A stretch of DNA of 64,000 nucleotides from JAEXZL01 sp049943125. Its GTDB lineage: Bacteria; Bacillota; Clostridia; Clostridiales; Clostridiaceae. Of this stretch, positions 31,601 through 39,787 are shown one piece after another. The stretch lies in the NCBI RefSeq assembly GCF_049943125.1, contig NZ_CP188040.1, positions 2,170,001 through 2,234,000 on the forward strand, written 5' to 3'. The notes under the pieces were generated by a model. The model was not told the origin of the DNA, searched no databases, and was given only the letters and a program-made list of their open reading frames with translations. Position numbers and translations under genes: made by a program. The first letter of the stretch is position 1. Each line of letters starts with the position of its first letter.

Positions 31601-31916
31601 GCCTTCTGTATTCCTGGTTTCTTTAAAGGCTGGAGGTACGGGGCTTAATTTAACAGGAGCTGATATAGTGGTGCATTTTGACCCCTGGTGGAATCCAGCA
31701 GTGGAGGAACAGGCAACGGACAGAGCTCATCGGATTGGACAAAATAACACTGTAGAGGTGATAAAGCTAATAACCAAAGGGAGTATAGAAGAAAAGATAT
31801 ATTCTATTCAGGAAAGGAAGAGAGAGCTCATTGAGAATATCCTTTCCGAGGAGAGAGGCAGAGGCTTTATAAATAGCTTTACAGAAGAAGAGCTCTTAGA
31901 CCTTATAAACCTGTAA
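28671..31916 (+). CDS. SWIM zinc-finger SNF2/RapA-type helicase
   Basis: A 1081-aa ATPase. The N-terminal SWIM finger (FHCDCSYF...GICKHLVAV, about residues 82-107, CxCxnCxH) is followed by a ~500-residue middle region. The SNF2 core has Walker A DEMGLGKT (Lys650), DEAQ at 740-743 and the RFALTGTPIEN motif III. It ends with a helicase C domain (SLKAGGTGLNLTGAD and ATDRAHRIGQ). The family remodels nucleoprotein or RNA polymerase complexes; the bacterial members' exact role is not established. This is a common single-copy clostridial gene, not part of a visible defence cassette. Confidence 0.93.
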   Translation: MVCDERIIQSYADGDTYKKGLEYYKNNTMEDFTVSILPTDNSAVSRYSIDTWVTSDISDREYNVQVAFNDSSGFTSFHCDCSYFKSSYRRRGICKHLVAVLIKYFREKCGLVTKEKKELQTAYFLGKLEGILSEFNTIKKKINIEIHYFNYKNGRIKSYGELKVGCDRTYGVKDIEAFIEAIIDNKIYQESKRLLYNPKVHEFSGEVRAFIEFLKELYELNQINRIGADYSRNRVPLLEGKKFYIPGRQVKRLFKDCSSIIEKVTINGEELEINSFQRKDIPLSFNVYDEEGEVCITLQGRPPVPLDDNKSLFYYEGNVYEPSMEQCRLYELMCEALGGCETSTLRIKETAANSGYILSVLSNYSKELCFLGDMQRCNAKEELKGEAYVDRRDGDIFLKLIYRYGAIAINPLQEIQGDTYIIREVFREKKLQSLIEELGFRRKEDEYVLSSEKEQFFFLKEGCESLKSYCDIYYSDSFKALTVYNQEEIKLNIRLNKRNLIEINFSALNITKEELRKIFKLIKQNKRYYKLKNGNFLELENKELSKLEEFMERIGVKKRLLADGRVCIPVFKALAAEKLCDLMSLENVTLTEELEERLQELKTPIDFEAEVPTDLNGTLRDYQIAGFRYLKYLSDKNLGGVLADEMGLGKTIQTIAYLLSEKGKGSNLIVCPTSLCFNWLEEFTAFAPGLSVKLVLGNKEDREKIIKASNEYDVIITSYPLLRNDYDLYESIAFNSCIIDEAQYIKNHNSQNAVSVKRINSRVRFALTGTPIENSLGELWSIFDFIMPGYLFSYEAFSSIFLSPITKEPESAAMDKLNELIRPFIIRRVKKEVARELPDKINHKLIVGMTEEQERLYSSYAAASRKELRREIELMGFENNRMKILAVLTRLRQLCCYPGAFVEDYQGSSGKLIALRELTINALEQGHKILIFSQFTTVLKHILKLFNQEAIPCYYLDGSIKTEERYKLVEEFNSRTEPSVFLVSLKAGGTGLNLTGADIVVHFDPWWNPAVEEQATDRAHRIGQNNTVEVIKLITKGSIEEKIYSIQERKRELIENILSEERGRGFINSFTEEELLDLINL

Positions 31917-31949
31917 AATGGCTGTAATATTCTTTACAGCCATTTTTTC
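31915..31949. terminator. Bidirectional terminator, stop codon in the stem
   Basis: AAAATGGCTGTAA (31915-31927) pairs with 31934-31946 and a T6 tract follows. It serves the helicase gene and the convergent corA gene; the helicase stop TAA lies at its foot. Confidence 0.88.
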
Positions 31950-32923
31950 TTTTTGAAGTAGATAATTTGAATCACTATTAATATAAACATAAATAACATT
32001 GTGAGGGGATAGGCGGACCTATTATCAAGCTCAGGCATATATTTAAAATTCATTCCATAGATACCTGCAATTAAGGTGAGTGGAGCCATAATAGTTGTGA
32101 TTACAGTGAAAAATTCCATGGTTTTATTCATTTTGTTGGATATTTTAGTTTCATATATTGATAGGTCTGTAGCTAAGGTATCTGTATAAGCATCTAAGGC
32201 TTCATAAATTTTATAAGTATTATCATATATGGTCTGAATAAGCTTTATAGTGGGAGGTTTGATGAAATCATAATCATAGCTTATAAGGGAATAGGTTACT
32301 GTCCTTAAGGAGGTAACTACCCTTTTAAATTTCAAAATTTTCCTTCTGAGCTCTAATATTCGAGTTTGCAGCTCACTGCTGGAATCCTTTATGAGAACTC
32401 CTTCTATATTGTCTACTAGCTCCTCCAGGTCTTCTAAGGAGACAAAATACTCATCACATATGCTGTCTAAGATGACATATAAAAGAGTATCAGCCTCCTC
32501 TCTAAAAGCTGCAGCATTCGAAGGGATATGATCCCAGATGGCGTCTAAAACCTGGGAACGCCCATAGCTTAAGCTGATTATTACCTTTTTATTAATTATA
32601 AAGTATTCCTTCATCCACTTTATATTTTTGCCTAAAGAGCCCTCCTTTAATATGGCCATATCAATAGTGTAGAATTCGGTGTTTTTTTCTACAATGGAGC
32701 GCCTTCCTCGGATTTCTCTTAAGGGATCAGGATTTTTGTAGTTAAAAAACTTTTCGATGACCTCCATATAATCATCAAAGGCTTCTCCCTTTTCAATATG
32801 GATATCAACCCATAATAGGTTATAATCTATATCTTCTATTTCCTCTAAAAAGTTTTTTCTTTCCATGTAGTCTGTAGTAATGATTTTTTTTACAGCCTTA
32901 TAGCTGTAGGTGTATCTAATCAT
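31934..32923 (-). CDS. CorA-like magnesium/metal transporter
   Basis: A large cytoplasmic domain precedes two C-terminal transmembrane helices linked by the GMN signature (AGIYGMNFKYMPELDN). The product is 329 aa from ATG 32923; starting at ATG 32956 would make it 340, but the ribosome site there is too close (AAAGGA only 3 nt before). It forms a pentameric Mg2+ (or Co2+/Ni2+) channel. It shares a terminator with the convergent helicase. Confidence 0.9.
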   Translation of the reverse strand: MIRYTYSYKAVKKIITTDYMERKNFLEEIEDIDYNLLWVDIHIEKGEAFDDYMEVIEKFFNYKNPDPLREIRGRRSIVEKNTEFYTIDMAILKEGSLGKNIKWMKEYFIINKKVIISLSYGRSQVLDAIWDHIPSNAAAFREEADTLLYVILDSICDEYFVSLEDLEELVDNIEGVLIKDSSSELQTRILELRRKILKFKRVVTSLRTVTYSLISYDYDFIKPPTIKLIQTIYDNTYKIYEALDAYTDTLATDLSIYETKISNKMNKTMEFFTVITTIMAPLTLIAGIYGMNFKYMPELDNRSAYPLTMLFMFILIVIQIIYFKKKKWL

Positions 32924-33167
32924 AATACATCCTGTGCTGTCATTTAGTAACAGCATATTTCCTTTCTGATAAACAAATATTTATTTATCCTGATTTATAT
33001 CTTTATTATAATATTATCCTATAATTTAGCTATGCATAAACTGTTAATCTTGTTTTAATAATATCTGTAGTACCATAATGATATTTTTTATAAATATATA
33101 AAAATTATTTATGATATAATTAATTAAATGTAATAATATTATTAATTTTTATGAAGGGGGAAAGGAT

Positions 33168-33563
33168 ATGTGGAAGGAATTTAAAGACTTTGCAATGAGA
33201 GGAAATGTCCTGGATTTGGCTGTTGGAGTTATTATTGGAGGAGCCTTTAATTCTATTGTTACCTCATTAGTAGATAATATAATCTCACCTATAATAGGCA
33301 TATTCTCTGGTAAGGTTGATATGTCAGCAATATTTATAAAAATTGCTGATACTAAGATTTTTATAGGAGCATTTATTCAAAGTATTATTGATTTTATTAT
33401 TATTGCCTTTACTATATTTATTATGATTAAAATGGTTAATAAATTGAGAAGTAAAAAAGAAGAAGAAGCTGAAGAAGCACCAGAGGAAAGTATGACCTCA
33501 GAAGAAAAGCTCTTAATGGAGATTAGAGATTTATTAAAGGATCAAAAGAGCAAGGAAAGCTAA
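33168..33563 (+). CDS. mscL: Large-conductance mechanosensitive channel
   Basis: A 131-aa protein. N-terminal amphipathic helix (WKEFKDFAMRGNVLDLAVGVIIGGAFNSIV) runs into TM1, and TM2 is IQSIIDFIIIAFTIFIMI. The family motif MRGNVxDLAVGVIIG is intact. The C-terminus is a Glu-rich helix, as usual. It opens under membrane tension to release solutes after hypo-osmotic shock. The strong ribosome site AAGGGGGAAAGG precedes the ATG. Confidence 0.96.
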   Translation: MWKEFKDFAMRGNVLDLAVGVIIGGAFNSIVTSLVDNIISPIIGIFSGKVDMSAIFIKIADTKIFIGAFIQSIIDFIIIAFTIFIMIKMVNKLRSKKEEEAEEAPEESMTSEEKLLMEIRDLLKDQKSKES

Positions 33564-33575
33564 AATACATAAATT

Positions 33576-33609
33576 AAGAACTCTTAAATACAAATAAGAG
33601 TTCTTTTTT
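33576..33609 (+). terminator. Rho-independent terminator after mscL
   Basis: AAGAACTCTTA (33576-33586) pairs perfectly with 33595-33605, followed by T4A. Confidence 0.85.
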
Positions 33610-33713
33610 AAAGGCTTTTTAAGGTGGCTTCCATATGGACAGGGTTACAATTATTGGCTATAATTTATAAGGTTAATAGAATATTAGTCTTACATCTGGG
33701 AGAGGTAAACAAA

Positions 33714-34379
33714 ATGAATAATATATACGGTATTATATGCTCCTTCATCTTTGTTGCAGCAGTCCTTGGACTATCTACCCTTTTGAGTAAAAGAGGGATA
33801 ATAAGAGGAGAAGGAAGCAGGAAGCTTATCCACATAGGAGTTTGCAACTGGTGGATCATAGCCATGGTATTTTATGATAATCCCTTTTATGCAGCCTTAG
33901 TACCAGCAGTCTTTATTGCTGTAAATTATATGTCCTATAAAAAACAGCTTATCAAGGCCATGGAGAGAAATGGTGGTAAAAAGGATTTAGGCACTGTCTA
34001 CTATGCTGTTTCTTTATTTATTTTAGCTTTGTTATCCTTCGGACCTGATGGCGAACCGTACATAGGAGCAATAGGAATACTAGTTATGGGCTATGGGGAT
34101 GGAATTGCTGCAATAATCGGAGAAAGGCTGGGAAGGATACCCTTTGGACCTAAGAAAAGTGGTAAAACCCTTGAGGGAACAATAGGAATGTTCCTTGCTT
34201 CCTTTATTGTAGTTTTTATGATAATGTCAATATTTTCAGATATAAGTCCTTTATGGGTGAGCTTAGCTATTGCCCTTTATGGAGCAGTAGCAGAGCTATA
34301 TACACCTAATGGCTTTGATAACTTAACGGTTCCCCTTGGGACAGCCTTCTTATATACTATTATAGCTTCAGCAGTATAG
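33714..34379 (+). CDS. VTE5/SEC59/DGK1-like membrane CTP-dependent lipid-alcohol kinase
   Basis: A 221-aa polytopic membrane protein. It carries the family signatures SRKLIHIG near the N-terminus, MGYGDGIAAIIGERLGR and FGPKKSGKTLEGTIGMF, and AELYTPNGFDNLTVPL at the C-terminus. These are the conserved residues of the phytol kinase / dolichol kinase / diacylglycerol kinase (CTP-using) superfamily. Start ATG 33714 has a GGGAGAGG site; an earlier start would be unsupported. It is 9 bp upstream of a DUF92/VTE6-like gene. It could make isoprenyl phosphate from an isoprenoid alcohol; the substrate is not determinable from sequence. Confidence 0.8.
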   Translation: MNNIYGIICSFIFVAAVLGLSTLLSKRGIIRGEGSRKLIHIGVCNWWIIAMVFYDNPFYAALVPAVFIAVNYMSYKKQLIKAMERNGGKKDLGTVYYAVSLFILALLSFGPDGEPYIGAIGILVMGYGDGIAAIIGERLGRIPFGPKKSGKTLEGTIGMFLASFIVVFMIMSIFSDISPLWVSLAIALYGAVAELYTPNGFDNLTVPLGTAFLYTIIASAV

Positions 34380-34388
34380 GAGGAGAAA

Positions 34389-35192
34389 ATGAAGGAATTA
34401 ATTATTGGTTTAATATTTTCAAGCATAATAGCTGTAGCTGCCTTTAAGAAAAAATCCCTTTCTTTAAGCGGAGCTATAGCTGCAGTATTATTAGGAACCC
34501 TTATGTATTATTTCGGTGGCCTTGTAGCCTCAGGTATGATGGTGGCCTTCTTCCTTTCCTCAAGTCTTTTATCTCACCTTTTTAAGGGAAAGAAAAATGC
34601 TCTGGAAAAGGTTAATGAAAAGGGGACAAGAAGAGATTGCTTTCAGGTTTTTGCCAATGGAGGAATGGGTTTAATATTCGCTGCTCTCTTCTATTATTTT
34701 AATAATCCACTGTTTTTAGTGGGCTGTGCTGCCGCCTTTGGAGAAGCAAATGCCGACACCTGGGCATCAGAAATAGGAGTTTTAAGCAGGAAAAAGCCCA
34801 TATCAATTATCACTAGAAGGACCATAGACACAGGGGTGTCTGGAGGAGTTAGTCCTTTAGGAACCCTAGCTTCTTTTTTAGGAGCAGCCTTTATAGGTGT
34901 TTCCTTTTCATGTATCTACTTTATAACCTATGGATATAATATAATTATTATATTTGCACCTCTTATAATTACTTTTCTAGGTTTTATAGGAGCTATAATA
35001 GATAGCCTCTTGGGAGCAACCCTTCAAGCTCAGTATTATTGTGAGGAAGAGAAGCTAATCACCGAAAAAAGCTTCTATAAGGATAGAGCTAACAGGTTGG
35101 TTAAGGGATACAGGATATTTAATAACGATGCCGTGAATTTTTTAAGTACCCTTCTATGTTCTCTTCCTATATTTTTATTTATAGGTCGTTGA
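34389..35192 (+). CDS. DUF92/VTE6-like membrane isoprenyl-phosphate kinase candidate
   Basis: A 267-aa membrane protein, 6 or more hydrophobic segments. DUF92 motifs are GTRRDCFQVFANGGMG, AAAFGEANADTWASEIGVLS and GVSPLGTLAS, followed by IDSLLGATLQAQY near the end. Plant VTE6 and some bacterial DUF92 proteins phosphorylate phytyl-phosphate to the diphosphate. The tight coupling to a VTE5-like gene (9-bp gap) supports a two-step alcohol-to-diphosphate pathway. The ribosome site is AGGAGG. Function in clostridia is inferred only. Confidence 0.85.
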   Translation: MKELIIGLIFSSIIAVAAFKKKSLSLSGAIAAVLLGTLMYYFGGLVASGMMVAFFLSSSLLSHLFKGKKNALEKVNEKGTRRDCFQVFANGGMGLIFAALFYYFNNPLFLVGCAAAFGEANADTWASEIGVLSRKKPISIITRRTIDTGVSGGVSPLGTLASFLGAAFIGVSFSCIYFITYGYNIIIIFAPLIITFLGFIGAIIDSLLGATLQAQYYCEEEKLITEKSFYKDRANRLVKGYRIFNNDAVNFLSTLLCSLPIFLFIGR

Positions 35193-35234
35193 CAAGGAGG
35201 ATTTAATAGCATATTATTGTAATATATGTGAACA

Positions 35235-35508
35235 AAATGCCTTGAAGAGAAGAGTAATAAGAGGAAAAATCCACAGAGATTCGGAGCTAGGTGAAAGCCG
35301 AAGATTTTGAGCCTTATGAACATGGTCTCGGAGCATATTTTCTGAGCCTTTTGGTTAGGAAAATACGGATTCAGCCGTTATACTGAGGACGATGAATGTG
35401 ATGTATTGCAGAGTCGTTTAATGAGTCAGCCTAATTGTGCTGAAAAGTAGAGTGGTACCGCGATAATATTCGCCTCTATACGGTAAAATATCCGTATAGA
35501 GGCTTTTT
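35235..35508 (+). promoter_or_regulatory. T-box riboswitch controlling metG (methionine)
   Basis: Stem I starts around 35244 (GAAGAGTAATAAGAGG, with AGTA). A specifier ATG occurs at 35316-35318 followed by A, matching methionine. The T-box core AGAGTGGTACCGCG lies at 35449-35462. A terminator of 12 perfect bp (35472-35483 with 35492-35503) followed by five T overlaps the antiterminator. Uncharged tRNA-Met should allow readthrough into metG. Confidence 0.93.
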
Positions 35509-35527
35509 AATTTTAGGAGGGAATAAA

Positions 35528-37459
35528 ATGTGTAAGAAAACCTATTATATAACTACACCTATATATTACCCATCTGCAAACCTGCACATAGGTAATACCT
35601 ATACTACCGTTGCTGCTGATGCAATGGCTAGATATAAGAGACTAAAGGGCTATGATGTTATGTTCCTTACAGGAACCGATGAACATGGTCAGAAGATCCA
35701 AAGAATCGCCGAGGAAAAAGGGGTAACACCAAAGGCCTATGTAGATGAAATTGTTGCTGGTATTAAGGATTTATGGAAGCTTATGAACATAAGCTATGAT
35801 AAATTCATAAGAACCACCGATGATTATCACATACAAGCAGTTCAGGATATCTTCAAAAAGCTATATGATCAGGGAGATATTTATAAGAGCTCATATGAAG
35901 GCTGGTACTGTACACCTTGTGAATCCTTCTGGACTGAAACTCAGCTATTAGATGGCAAGTGTCCTGATTGTGGAAGGCCCGTAGAAAAAGCTAAGGAAGA
36001 GGCTTATTTCTTCAAGATGAGCAAATATGCGCCTAGACTTATAGAGCATATTGAAGCTAATCCTGACTTTATCCAGCCAGAATCAAGAAAAAATGAGATG
36101 CTCAATAACTTCTTAAAGCCTGGACTTCAGGATTTATGTGTATCCAGAACAAGCTTTAACTGGGGGATACCAGTAACCTTTGATAATGAACATGTTATCT
36201 ATGTATGGATTGATGCATTATCAAACTATATCACGGCCTTAGGCTATGGCAGTGAGAATAGTGATTTATATACTAAATACTGGCCTGCAGATGTCCATCT
36301 TATAGGTAAGGACATCTTACGTTTCCATACTATTTATTGGCCAATTATGCTCATGGCTTTAGACATTCCTCTTCCAAAGCAGGTTTTTGGTCATGGATGG
36401 CTTTTGGTAGATGGCGGGAAAATGTCAAAGTCCAAGGGTAATGTAGTTGACCCTGTGATCTTGGTAGATCACTTTGGAGTTGATGCTGTAAGATACTATT
36501 TATTAAGAGAGATTCCATTTGGTTCCGACGGTCTCTTCACCAATGAGCTATTCATAAAGAAAATAAATTCTGATTTAGCTAATGATTTAGGTAATCTTCT
36601 TTCCAGAACTGTAGCCATGGTTCAGAAGTATTTTGGAGGAACTATACCAGCTCCTACAGCAAAGGAAGCTATTGATGAGGAATTAATTAAATTAGCTCTT
36701 GAAACTCCTGTTAAGGTGGATAAGGCTATAGATAAGCTCAAGATACCAGAAGTCTTAGATGCTATATGGGAGCTAGTGGGAAGAGCCAATAAATACATCG
36801 ATGAAACAACTCCATGGATTTTGGCAAGAGATGAAGAGAAGAAGGAAAGATTAGGTACTGTATTATACAATCTTGTGGAATCCCTAAGATTTATATCTGT
36901 ACTAGTATCACCTTTCTTAACGGTTACTTCAGAAAAGATAAACTATCAAATTAATAATGACCTTACAGATTGGGATAGCTTAGCTTCCTTCCATGGAACC
37001 AAGGAAGGAACAGAGGTTAAAAAGGGAGAAACTCTATTCCCAAGAATCGATGTGGAGGCAAAGATAAAGGAGCTTGAAGCCTTAGTAGCTAGCAGTAAGG
37101 AGCCTGAGAAGATGCCTATGTCTCCAATCAAAGAGGAAATAACCATAGATGATTTTGATAAAATCGATATGAGGGTAGTTAAGGTTCTTGACTGTCAGCC
37201 TATAAAAGGAGCGAAGAAGCTTCTAAAGCTTAAGGTTGATTTAGGTGGAGAGGAAAGGCAGGTAGTATCAGGAATAGCTCAGTACTATAAGCCTGAGGAT
37301 TTAATTGGAAAAAATGTTGTTCTTGTAGCTAATCTTAAGCCTGTAAAGCTCCGTGGTGAGCTGTCCCAGGGTATGATACTCGCTGCAGCTACAGGGGATG
37401 ATTCAAAGCTTTTTGTAGTTAATCCAGGAGAGCTGCCATCAGGAAGTGAAGTTAGATAA
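35528..37459 (+). CDS. metG: Methionyl-tRNA synthetase
   Basis: A 643-aa class I synthetase. HIGH-type motif LHIGN at about residue 20. A Cys4 zinc knuckle in the connective domain (CTPCESFWTETQ...CPDC), KMSKS at residues 298-302 (GGKMSKSKGN) and an anticodon-binding helical domain follow. A C-terminal EMAP/Trbp111-like tRNA-binding domain (about 535-643; DFDKIDMRVVKVLDC) matches Gram-positive MetG of about 650 aa. It begins 20 bp after the T-box terminator with TTAGGAGGGA. It heads the conserved metG-tatD-yabE-rnmV-ksgA neighbourhood. Confidence 0.97.
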   Translation: MCKKTYYITTPIYYPSANLHIGNTYTTVAADAMARYKRLKGYDVMFLTGTDEHGQKIQRIAEEKGVTPKAYVDEIVAGIKDLWKLMNISYDKFIRTTDDYHIQAVQDIFKKLYDQGDIYKSSYEGWYCTPCESFWTETQLLDGKCPDCGRPVEKAKEEAYFFKMSKYAPRLIEHIEANPDFIQPESRKNEMLNNFLKPGLQDLCVSRTSFNWGIPVTFDNEHVIYVWIDALSNYITALGYGSENSDLYTKYWPADVHLIGKDILRFHTIYWPIMLMALDIPLPKQVFGHGWLLVDGGKMSKSKGNVVDPVILVDHFGVDAVRYYLLREIPFGSDGLFTNELFIKKINSDLANDLGNLLSRTVAMVQKYFGGTIPAPTAKEAIDEELIKLALETPVKVDKAIDKLKIPEVLDAIWELVGRANKYIDETTPWILARDEEKKERLGTVLYNLVESLRFISVLVSPFLTVTSEKINYQINNDLTDWDSLASFHGTKEGTEVKKGETLFPRIDVEAKIKELEALVASSKEPEKMPMSPIKEEITIDDFDKIDMRVVKVLDCQPIKGAKKLLKLKVDLGGEERQVVSGIAQYYKPEDLIGKNVVLVANLKPVKLRGELSQGMILAAATGDDSKLFVVNPGELPSGSEVR

Positions 37460-37472
37460 ATTTTATAAATAT

Positions 37473-37518
37473 AGCTGCAGACTCAAAGCTTTACTTTATA
37501 GAGTCTGCAGCTTTTTTA
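37473..37518. terminator. Bidirectional terminator after metG
   Basis: AGCTGCAGACTC (37473-37484) pairs perfectly with 37501-37512, with T6 on the plus side. It separates metG from the convergent Crp-type gene. Confidence 0.88.
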
Positions 37519-37539
37519 TAAGCAGAAATATAATTTTAT

Positions 37540-38229
37540 TTAACCTTCTAATATATCTTCAATAGCTTCCTCATCCAATATTGTAATGGAGGTTTTGTCA
37601 TATTCTATTATTCCTTCCTCCTTGAGCTTCATAAGCTCTCGAGATAAGGAAGGACGCTGAACTCCCAGGTGCTCAGCCCACTCCTTTTTAGAGAGGGAGA
37701 GATTGATTCTAGTGGAAGCTGTCTTCTTGTATTCAGAATATATGTAGTCGCAGATCTTTTGTCTAAGACTCCTGAGGCCAATTTCATTGAGCTTGGAGCT
37801 CAAGGCTACGGCTTTATTGGATAGTGTCTGCATAAAGGATGTCATGAAGGCACCATGATTTTGTGAAAGAGCTGCTACGGAGGCCTTGGGAATGTGAAGG
37901 ATTTTTGAAGTTTTTTTACTTACTACATTCATGGGATAGTGATTCTTATCTCCAAAGAGAAGATTTTCTCCAAATACATCCCCGGAATTAAGTCTTGATA
38001 CCGTAAGTACTTTTCCTGAGGCTTCAAGCTTTTGTATTTCTACCTCTCCCTCTAATACTATGCTTAAAAAATGACACTCATTACCCTGTGTAAAGATTAT
38101 TTCTCCTAAAGGGTAGCTCTTTATAGGAATGTTTTTGCTAGAAAGAAGGTTAATTATCTCTGCTTCAGTAAAATTTATAAATAGCTTACATTTTTTTAGA
38201 ACAGTGATATAGCTGTAATTTACATCCAT
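37540..38229 (-). CDS. Crp/Fnr family transcriptional regulator
   Basis: A 229-aa regulator. An N-terminal cyclic-nucleotide-binding-like jelly roll (about 20-130, with GEIIFTQGNECHFLSIVLEGEVEIQ) is joined by a long helix to a winged helix-turn-helix (SLSKKEWAEHLGVQRPSLSRELMKLKEEGIIE). It lacks the N-terminal Cys cluster of FNR. The effector is unknown; many clostridial members sense small molecules or redox. It sits, with csp, on the minus strand inside the metG-tatD interval, where Bacillus has no genes. Confidence 0.9.
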   Translation of the reverse strand: MDVNYSYITVLKKCKLFINFTEAEIINLLSSKNIPIKSYPLGEIIFTQGNECHFLSIVLEGEVEIQKLEASGKVLTVSRLNSGDVFGENLLFGDKNHYPMNVVSKKTSKILHIPKASVAALSQNHGAFMTSFMQTLSNKAVALSSKLNEIGLRSLRQKICDYIYSEYKKTASTRINLSLSKKEWAEHLGVQRPSLSRELMKLKEEGIIEYDKTSITILDEEAIEDILEG

Positions 38230-38330
38230 TTTTATCCCGCCTTATCTTAGCCTTAAATCAATATAGTCTATTTAATAATAACTAAATAATAGCAAGTATA
38301 CAAGAAAAGGAAGATAATTACTAAATAAAG

Positions 38331-38386
38331 AAGAAAAATGTTAAAGGCTACAACATAACCAGCCGTAGCCAGTATGTGCAGCCTTT
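38331..38386 (-). terminator. Rho-independent terminator after csp
   Basis: On the minus strand, an imperfect stem (38386-38380 with 38349-38343, plus inner ACATA/TATGT pairs) is followed by AACATTTTTCTTC. Confidence 0.65.
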
Positions 38387-38420
38387 ATTTTTATATGCAA
38401 ACTTAACTATATAATAAAGC

Positions 38421-38618
38421 TTAAGCCTTAGTTACATTTATAGCTTGCTCTCCCTTAGAGCCTTCAGTGATATCGAACTCTACTGAATCTCCTTCATTTA
38501 GGGATTTGAAACCATCCCCTTGAATACCAGAATAATGGACAAAGACATCCTTGCCATCATCAGTAGTAATAAAACCATACCCTTTTTGGGCGTTGAACCA
38601 TTTAACCTTACCTAACAT
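38421..38618 (-). CDS. csp: Cold-shock domain protein (CspA family)
   Basis: A 65-aa single cold-shock domain with RNP1 KGYGFI and RNP2 VFVHY, and the conserved VKWFNAQKGYGF start. It binds single-stranded RNA/DNA and acts as an RNA chaperone. The AT-rich upstream region (38619-38806) is long enough for a cold-responsive leader, but no specific motif is identified. The ribosome site is GGAGGTAA. Confidence 0.95.
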   Translation of the reverse strand: MLGKVKWFNAQKGYGFITTDDGKDVFVHYSGIQGDGFKSLNEGDSVEFDITEGSKGEQAINVTKA

Positions 38619-38806
38619 GAAATTACCTCCGTAAAAAGAAAAGTTGTTTATAACATATATTCTACCTTAAAAATCGTTAAATATTCATAGCTTTAGGAAA
38701 AATAAACAATTATTTCAAAGACTGTTCATATATGCCCCTAGATAATGTGGTTTATTATGCTATAATATGAATTATGATTTTTTGATAAAGTGAAAGGAGA
38801 TTAGCT

Positions 38807-39586
38807 ATGGATAATAATATGCTCCCCATCTTCGATTCTCATGCTCATTATGATGATGAAAGCTTTAATGAGGATAGGGATAAACTTATACCTTATTTAA
38901 ATGAGCAGAATGTGGTGGGGATAATTAATTGTGGTTCTACCCTAGAAGGGGCCATAGCTTCCTATGAGCTGGCGGAAAGGTACCCTTTTATCTATGCAGC
39001 CGTAGGCATACATCCTGAAGAGGCATATGAATATAACTCTGATGTTCGTAATAAAATAATAGAAATGGCAAAAAGCTCTAAGGTTAAAGCTATAGGAGAG
39101 ATAGGCCTTGATTATTATTGGGAGGAGAATCCCCCTAAAGAGGTTCAGCAAAAGGTGTTTAGAGAACAGATGAAGCTTGCTGAGGAATTAAATCTTCCCG
39201 TGGTTATCCATGACAGAGAGGCTCATGGAGATACACTAGCTATAATTAAAGAGTTTCCAAAGGTTAAAGGAGTGCTCCATTGCTTTGGAGGAAGCACTGA
39301 ATTTGCCAGGGAATGCATAAGGGAAGGCTATTATATAGGATTTACTGGAGTAGTTACCTTTAAAAATGCTAAGAAGCTTCTAGAAGTAGCAAAGGATATA
39401 CCACTTGATAGAATGCTGGTAGAAACTGATGCTCCTTACATGGCTCCTGTACCCTTTAGAGGAAAGAGAAATCAATCGGACTATATAGTTAATATAATTC
39501 ACAAGATAGCAGAGCTTAGAGAAACAACTCCAGAAGAAATAAGCAGGGTAACAATTGAAAACACAAAAGTTTTATTTAACATATAA
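38807..39586 (+). CDS. TatD family metal-dependent hydrolase
   Basis: A 259-aa TIM-barrel hydrolase. Metal ligands are in FDSHAHYDD (HxH), E in IGEIGLDYYW, and H in VIHDREAH, VLHCFGGS and LVETDAP. The family includes 3'-5' DNA exonucleases. It occupies the yabD position of Bacillus, between metG and the yabE-like gene, and should be a cytoplasmic nuclease. No terminator is evident before the leader of the next gene. Confidence 0.93.
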   Translation: MDNNMLPIFDSHAHYDDESFNEDRDKLIPYLNEQNVVGIINCGSTLEGAIASYELAERYPFIYAAVGIHPEEAYEYNSDVRNKIIEMAKSSKVKAIGEIGLDYYWEENPPKEVQQKVFREQMKLAEELNLPVVIHDREAHGDTLAIIKEFPKVKGVLHCFGGSTEFARECIREGYYIGFTGVVTFKNAKKLLEVAKDIPLDRMLVETDAPYMAPVPFRGKRNQSDYIVNIIHKIAELRETTPEEISRVTIENTKVLFNI

Positions 39587-39751
39587 TTAATAAATAACAC
39601 TGTGAATATTATTTACAAATAATGGACAAAATAGTATTATATTAATAATTTAATCGATTAGCGATAAAGAATTCCTTATATTGTAAATAGTCTTCATATT
39701 TACTGAAATTATTCCATAATATTCTATTATATTCCATAAACAGGAATAAAA

Positions 39752-39781
39752 TTGGACAGATTCTATTTTTTTGTATATTAT
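39752..39781 (+). promoter_or_regulatory. Promoter for the yabE-like gene
   Basis: TGGACA (39753-39758) and TATTAT (39776-39781) lie 17 bp apart, giving a start near 39788 and a ~190-nt untranslated leader. The 39587-39751 sequence is AT-rich without other recognised sites. Confidence 0.55.
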
Positions 39782-39787
39782 ATTAAT

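Noticed and set aside
28671..31916. SNF2 helicase considered as part of a phage-defence system
   Set aside because: No nuclease, methylase or other defence partner adjoins; it is flanked by housekeeping genes and matches a widespread clostridial single gene.
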